Part shown: in pieces, positions 60,023 through 64,000 of the stretch
Layout: every line of letters begins with the position of its first letter
How positions within the stretch are numbered: position 1 is the first letter of the stretch
DNA from: a virus
IMG/VR virus record: IMGVR_UViG_3300024999_000040
Location: 1-64,000 of that record
Strand: one strand, 5' to 3'
DNA length: 64,000 nucleotides
Made by a program: the position numbers and the translations under genes
Notes under the pieces: model-generated
What the model saw: only the letters and a program-made list of their open reading frames with translations
Databases searched by the model: none
What the model was told of the DNA's origin: nothing

Positions 60023-60907
60023 TCTATAATATATAATATTCAAATTAAAACCGCTTGCCAAAAAGTTGAAGCTGTATAGTAAGGATTATTTATAATATAC
60101 AATATTTAAATTAAAACTTGCAAGCTCAATAAGCACAAAGAAGGTCGTTGGGCATTTATAATATATAGTATTTAAATTAAAACTTTCCAACTTATACCAA
60201 ATGATGGTAATTACTGACACATTTATAATATACAATATTTAAATTAAAACTGATGAAACTAGAGCACTTGATGTAGCTACGAACTTTATAATATATAATA
60301 TTTAAATTAAAATAATCTACAATTTGGGTGAGAGTCTAGTCCAGGAATGTTTATAATATACAATATTTCAATTAAAACGTGGAGCGTAGTAGGATAATTG
60401 TTTTTTGGAACATAATTTATAATATATAATATTTAAATTAAAACGTCTAAACCTGCATCAGTTAGCATTTTATCAAATTCATTTATAATATATAATATTC
60501 AAATTAAAACTGGTAAAGCTGTTAGTAATTGTAAGATAACGGTTGTGTTTATAATATATAGTATTCAAATTAAAACCAGATTGCTTGGGATATGGTATAT
60601 GTGAATTTACATTATTTATAATATATAGTATTTAAATTAAAATAAGGAATTTCCAGTTATCAGCAGTCTGATTTTCGTCATTTATAATATATAGTATTTA
60701 AATTAAAACATTATTTAAAAATGAAAATTATCAAATTCCTGATTGATTTATAATATACAATATTTAAATTAAAACCATATCATATCAATTTGCACAAATA
60801 GTTTATGATATATTTATAATATACAATATTTAAATTAAAACAAGTACTGGAATTAATAAGATATATGTGAAAGCGAAATTTATAATATACAATATTCTAA
60901 TTAAAAC
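60023..60907 (-). CRISPR. CRISPR array, 14 repeats of 29 bp, 13 spacers
   Basis: Plus-strand repeat words TTTATAATATA(C/T)A(A/G)TATT followed by (T/C)AAATTAAAAC start at 60023, 60089, 60155, 60222, 60285, 60350, 60416, 60482, 60548, 60615, 60681, 60747, 60813 and 60879. Spacers are 34-38 nt, mostly 37. Read on the minus strand the repeat begins GTTTTA and ends ATAAA, like clostridial I-B repeats. The repeat nearest cas3 is degenerate at that end (TCTATAAT), as expected for the leader-distal repeat; both favour minus-strand transcription from the 61 kb side. Repeats at 60285 and 60615 end in T instead of C. Three middle variants (ACAAT, ATAAT, ATAGT) coexist. Confidence 0.95.
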
Positions 60908-61107
60908 CCATCGTATTTACAAGCCTTATTATTAAAGGCTTTTAGATACTAAAACTATCGATGTATTATTAAATTATCAAAGTTCACATATATTTTACAA
61001 AAATCAAACAAACTAAAGTTCATAGCTATTGATTCTAGTAGGGTTATAATACTTTGTCGATGCATTGGTATTTTTGCATTATATTACATCGACAAAGTAT
61101 TCTTTAA
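60908..61107 (-). promoter_or_regulatory. CRISPR leader and cas7 3' region
   Basis: 200 bp without a gene. It contains an AAGCCTT/AAGGCTT hairpin (60919-60943) and a 14-bp inverted repeat ATACTTTGTCGATG ... CATCGACAAAGTAT (61050-61100) just after the cas7 stop, a probable terminator. The stretch between them is A+T-rich and is the likely leader for minus-strand array transcription. There is no room for cas5. Confidence 0.55.
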
Positions 61108-62172
61108 TTATATTAATGTATTCTTTAAATATTCAATATAATTATCATAAGTTTTTCCGATAGTAGAAATTATAATTCTTTCATCACCTTCAAAAGTATC
61201 TTTTAAATCTTGTTCTAATTCACCCATAAATCCAGACCTAATGCCTATATATATCTTTGAAATTCTGAATTCTTCATTGTCATCAATGGTTTGTTTTAAA
61301 TATTCAAGATTTAATTTATTCTCTCTAAATATATTACAGAATATTCCACCGCCAATACTATAATCAGCAAGTATTGTAAATTTACTATTTAAATCTTCCA
61401 AATGATTTCCAACATCAGTTCTTAAATGTTGAATTGCTTTTAATGTATGAGAAATTCTATTAAATCTTTCATCTTTACTCAATAGAATATTACCATTTTT
61501 ATCTGCTTGTATTCCTAAAGTAGATAATTCATTTGGTAAAAAATCTACATAACCACATTCATCAGGTTTAATAGTGAATTGTCCAACTCTATCTACTTCA
61601 AAACAGAAAGGCATTGACATTTTACAAGAATAAACTTCTTTAGTATATAATATATTATTAGAATTTGTTTTTTTTGTGCAAAATTCTTCTTGAATCGTAG
61701 TATGTCCTATTGCTTGTAAAGACGAGATAAATAAACATTTATATCTTTTTTTAGTCATAGCTCTAGTATATTTTTTACCCTTTTCTTCGTATAAAGATTG
61801 CTTTTCTTTTGACAATAAATCATAATCTTTTTTATTGATCTCAATAGTTTTAGCTCTCATAAAGCCCATGACATCTTCATCATAATTTATATATGGATTT
61901 GCTTCTATAATAACTGTTTGTTTATCAGCTTCTCCATCTAACTCAATATTTGAGTTCTTATGTCCATATGTATCCCTTACAATTATCTTAATACAATATT
62001 TCATATTTTGAGGACTAGCATATGGGAAAATACCTTCATTACTTTTAATTTTCTTGACATAACTTTTATTTGTAGTCCCTCCTGTAGCTTTTCCTTCAAC
62101 TTCTTTACTGCTCATGTTTAACCTTGCATTTCTCGTTTCTATTGCTGTAATTCCCTGCAAAAATCTTGTCAT
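61108..62172 (-). CDS. cas7: Cas7, type I-B (Cst2/DevR family)
   Basis: 354 residues. The Cas7 RNA-backbone signature is present: FLQGITAIETRNARLNMSSK, then FPYASPQNMKYCIKIIVRDT, EANPYINYDEDVMGFMRA, FISSLQAIGHTTIQEEF, the glycine-rich GQFTIKPDECGYVDFLP and ADYSIGGGIF. Multiple copies coat the crRNA in Cascade. AAAGGAGA precedes the ATG. It follows cas8 by 46 bp. Normally cas5 comes next; here the CRISPR array does. Confidence 0.88.
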   Translation of the reverse strand: MTRFLQGITAIETRNARLNMSSKEVEGKATGGTTNKSYVKKIKSNEGIFPYASPQNMKYCIKIIVRDTYGHKNSNIELDGEADKQTVIIEANPYINYDEDVMGFMRAKTIEINKKDYDLLSKEKQSLYEEKGKKYTRAMTKKRYKCLFISSLQAIGHTTIQEEFCTKKTNSNNILYTKEVYSCKMSMPFCFEVDRVGQFTIKPDECGYVDFLPNELSTLGIQADKNGNILLSKDERFNRISHTLKAIQHLRTDVGNHLEDLNSKFTILADYSIGGGIFCNIFRENKLNLEYLKQTIDDNEEFRISKIYIGIRSGFMGELEQDLKDTFEGDERIIISTIGKTYDNYIEYLKNTLI

Positions 62173-62218
62173 AACAATAATCTCCTTTTAAAAATTTTAT
62201 TTGAATTTATTTTAATAA

Positions 62219-63316
62219 TTACTGCATAGTTATTCTGAATTGAAGAGAAGTTTTATAATCTTTCCATTTTCTAAAATTTAAAACTTCTTCCATTTCATCT
62301 AAGTTAGATAGAATATTTAAACTTTCTTGATATTTAAGCAAAAAATCTTGAAATTTAGATTTATTATCACAACATCTTAGTTGTTTAGACAGTTCTTTAC
62401 TATCTTCTGATTCAAGTAACTTTATACATATCTTATTAACAATTTCTTTTTGCTTTTCTGTCATTTCATAATCCTCCAATAATTCATATAATTCTTTTGA
62501 GCAATTTTTATTATATTTTAATAATGTATTTGTAAAACTACTTTTATTTATCAAATTATAAAATAAACCTAGTTCAATAAATTCATGTAGTAATTGAGAT
62601 GATTTTAAATCTGATAATAAATTATAATCTTTTCTATTAAGAACTTTTTCATCATAAAAAACATTTTGTCCATTTGCAATGCAGTGTTGAGATAAGTAAT
62701 TTGAATTAAACATATCTTGAATTCGCTTTATATTTAAACAAGTTTCAATGTAATTATCAGTTTTCTTTATTTTAACATCAATTAATTGATTCTTGTCTAT
62801 TTTAAGTTGTTGTTGATTAGTTATATATCTCATGGCTTCATCTGAGTCACTATTATACAATATAGCAGAACCAATTCTTTGATTATTTAAAACACTTATT
62901 AAAGATAAATAAACACAAATCGGACATATATCTACATGCTTTAAATTACTAGCATGGTTAAAAAAAGTTTGTGATACCAAGTTAGCTATATATTTTCTAT
63001 CCACTTCTATATTAGTGTTAACTTGTTTTTCTCCACAGATTATACAATATTTATGATTAGATATATTATTTAATAATTCTCTCATAACTTCTTCTATGGA
63101 TTTTTTAGATTTAGTCTGAGTTAATATAGAATTAAAATGTGTTAATGCTTGACAAATGTCTACTCCTTCAGATTTTATTGCAGATTGTATTTTAGCACTT
63201 ATAATTTTATTATTTTCAAATAAATCTTGAATAGTAATTTCTGAATAAGGTTTCTTTATTATATTTTCTAAAACAAATAATCCATTATCAACTTGATAGT
63301 GATATGTTCTTTTCAT
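62219..63316 (-). CDS. cas8b: Cas8b-like large subunit (Cst1-type), short
   Basis: 365 residues, shorter than most Cas8b/Cst1 proteins (commonly about 450-600). It has a zinc-finger-like pair of Cys motifs (CIICGEK near 92 and CPICVYLS near 133), a helical C-terminal bundle (LYELLEDYEMTEKQKEIVNK), and SDLKSSQLLHEFIELGLFYN. The identity rests on the CxxC pattern and the position between cas6 and cas7. Cas8 recognises the PAM and recruits Cas3. Its ATG directly follows the cas6 stop with no gap. Confidence 0.75.
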   Translation of the reverse strand: MKRTYHYQVDNGLFVLENIIKKPYSEITIQDLFENNKIISAKIQSAIKSEGVDICQALTHFNSILTQTKSKKSIEEVMRELLNNISNHKYCIICGEKQVNTNIEVDRKYIANLVSQTFFNHASNLKHVDICPICVYLSLISVLNNQRIGSAILYNSDSDEAMRYITNQQQLKIDKNQLIDVKIKKTDNYIETCLNIKRIQDMFNSNYLSQHCIANGQNVFYDEKVLNRKDYNLLSDLKSSQLLHEFIELGLFYNLINKSSFTNTLLKYNKNCSKELYELLEDYEMTEKQKEIVNKICIKLLESEDSKELSKQLRCCDNKSKFQDFLLKYQESLNILSNLDEMEEVLNFRKWKDYKTSLQFRITMQ

Positions 63317-63997
63317 TTAAGCCTCTTTTCTGGAAGTTATATAACTTAAACATCCAGCTCCCGAACTTGAATTTTGTCCTAATCCTAAATAATATATTAT
63401 CTTTTGCATTTTAGGAGAAGTTTGCACCCACACATTATATATATAACCGTTATTGTAGATTTCTTTTACTTTAAAACTTTTTGATTTTATCTCATCTATA
63501 TCATCTATATCAAAGAAAATTTCACCTTTAAAATCTTCTTGATATATTAGTTTATACTTCCTTTTAGCATTTTCAATGAGATTTTTATAATATAAACTTT
63601 CATAAACCGTAAGAGTATATGGCTTACAATTATCATCTTTAGAAGTTTCTATTACTGGACTAAGAGCCTTATATAACATTATGTTATTAAAAAGTACTGA
63701 CTTATCAACTTTAATATCTTTTAATATAAATTCATTGTCTTGTAATTTTATTTTTTTTGCATGAAGAATACCCTTAATGATTTTTTTGATAATATCTTCT
63801 TTACCAGAAATAATAAGTTTTAATATTGTATATTTATTTATTTTTATACCTTGTTTTGTAAAATGAGCATTCTCAAATAATAAAGTGAAGTTAAATAATT
63901 TATATATATGTCCTGATTCAACTCTATAACCTTGATTATGTAACATTTTTTCTAATATTTGATCAGATATTGATAAATAATAGTAACAATTTTTCAT
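63317..63997 (-). CDS. cas6: Cas6 crRNA-processing endoribonuclease
   Basis: 226 residues, complete at the window edge (ATG 63997). It has the tandem ferredoxin-like plan: SGHIYKLFNFTLLF (His30 is a candidate catalytic residue), ILKDIKVDKSVLFNNIMLYK, ALSPVIET, and the C-terminal glycine-rich loop YYLGLGQNSSSGAGCLSY, the Cas6 hallmark. It cleaves the pre-crRNA within repeats. It is the first cas gene seen on this strand; whether more cas genes lie upstream cannot be seen. Confidence 0.88.
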   Translation of the reverse strand: MKNCYYYLSISDQILEKMLHNQGYRVESGHIYKLFNFTLLFENAHFTKQGIKINKYTILKLIISGKEDIIKKIIKGILHAKKIKLQDNEFILKDIKVDKSVLFNNIMLYKALSPVIETSKDDNCKPYTLTVYESLYYKNLIENAKRKYKLIYQEDFKGEIFFDIDDIDEIKSKSFKVKEIYNNGYIYNVWVQTSPKMQKIIYYLGLGQNSSSGAGCLSYITSRKEA

Positions 63998-64000
63998 AAC

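Noticed and set aside
60023-60907. Array transcribed on the plus strand
   Set aside because: The plus-strand repeat end AATTAAAAC resembles some I-B handles and a hairpin lies after 60907, but the degenerate end repeat lies at 60023, there is no leader room on that side, and the repeat reads GTTTTA... on the minus strand. Kept as the less likely option.
56785-64000. CRISPR-Cas as host chromosome beyond the prophage end
   Set aside because: The att core lacks the tRNA 5' half expected at the right junction, arm-type repeats and xis lie on that side, and the phage palindromes recur next to cas3. Not excluded for a tandem element.

Overview
The window is very A+T-rich DNA with Gram-positive ribosome binding sites, many TTGACA/TATAAT promoters and short intergenic gaps. 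It reads as part of the genome of a large temperate siphovirus of a low-GC Firmicute, probably a clostridium. It carries tail, fibre, lysis, integration and accessory genes. Terminase, portal, capsid and replication genes are not here and must lie outside the window.

Layout: 1-4.8 kb holds three tail-fibre-like genes, the first cut by the window edge. 5-10.2 kb is an accessory block: small membrane genes, a zinc-ribbon homing endonuclease, an antirepressor, and a promoter-led module with an AgrB-like peptide-processing membrane protein, an AgrC-sensor-like membrane protein and a 22-residue peptide. 10.2-21.4 kb has more fibre genes, including a duplicated cassette that shares its 5' part but carries either a beta-helix or a polysaccharide-deacetylase domain; RusA-like and head-tail genes are interleaved. 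21.4-26.5 kb holds an Ntn-hydrolase-like gene, an initiator-like tRNA, tRNA-Ile(GAT), a zone of structured non-coding DNA and a first IscB element with its omega-RNA region. 26.5-39 kb is a tyrosine recombinase followed by the tail module: a tape measure gene split by a group I intron with a LAGLIDADG endonuclease, then Dit, a second zinc-ribbon endonuclease and Tal. 39-46.3 kb is accessory DNA: lipoprotein, ribbon-helix-helix protein, an IS66 copy with an 8-bp target duplication, a toxin-antitoxin pair and a second IscB element. 46.4-55.3 kb has a large receptor-binding fibre and a lysis region (holin-like proteins, amidase, phosphodiester glycosidase-like protein). 55.4-57.1 kb is an integrase, an attP-like site built on the 3' half of tRNA-Cys, and an excisionase. 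57.2-64 kb is a minus-strand type I-B CRISPR-Cas locus: cas6, cas8b, cas7, a 14-repeat array and cas3, with no cas5, cas1, cas2 or cas4 in view.

The main question is whether CRISPR-Cas belongs to the phage. Three observations say yes. The tRNA-Cys core has integrase-arm-like repeats on both sides, as in an unrecombined attP rather than attL or attR. An excisionase lies on the CRISPR side. A dispersed palindrome (consensus about CCAATAAAA-N6-TTTTATTGG) and a stop-proximal AAATATAATA element occur both in the tail region and next to cas3. I therefore read the window as one phage or phage-plasmid replicon carrying a compact, adaptation-less I-B system, an agr-like module, two IscB elements and several other mobile nucleases.
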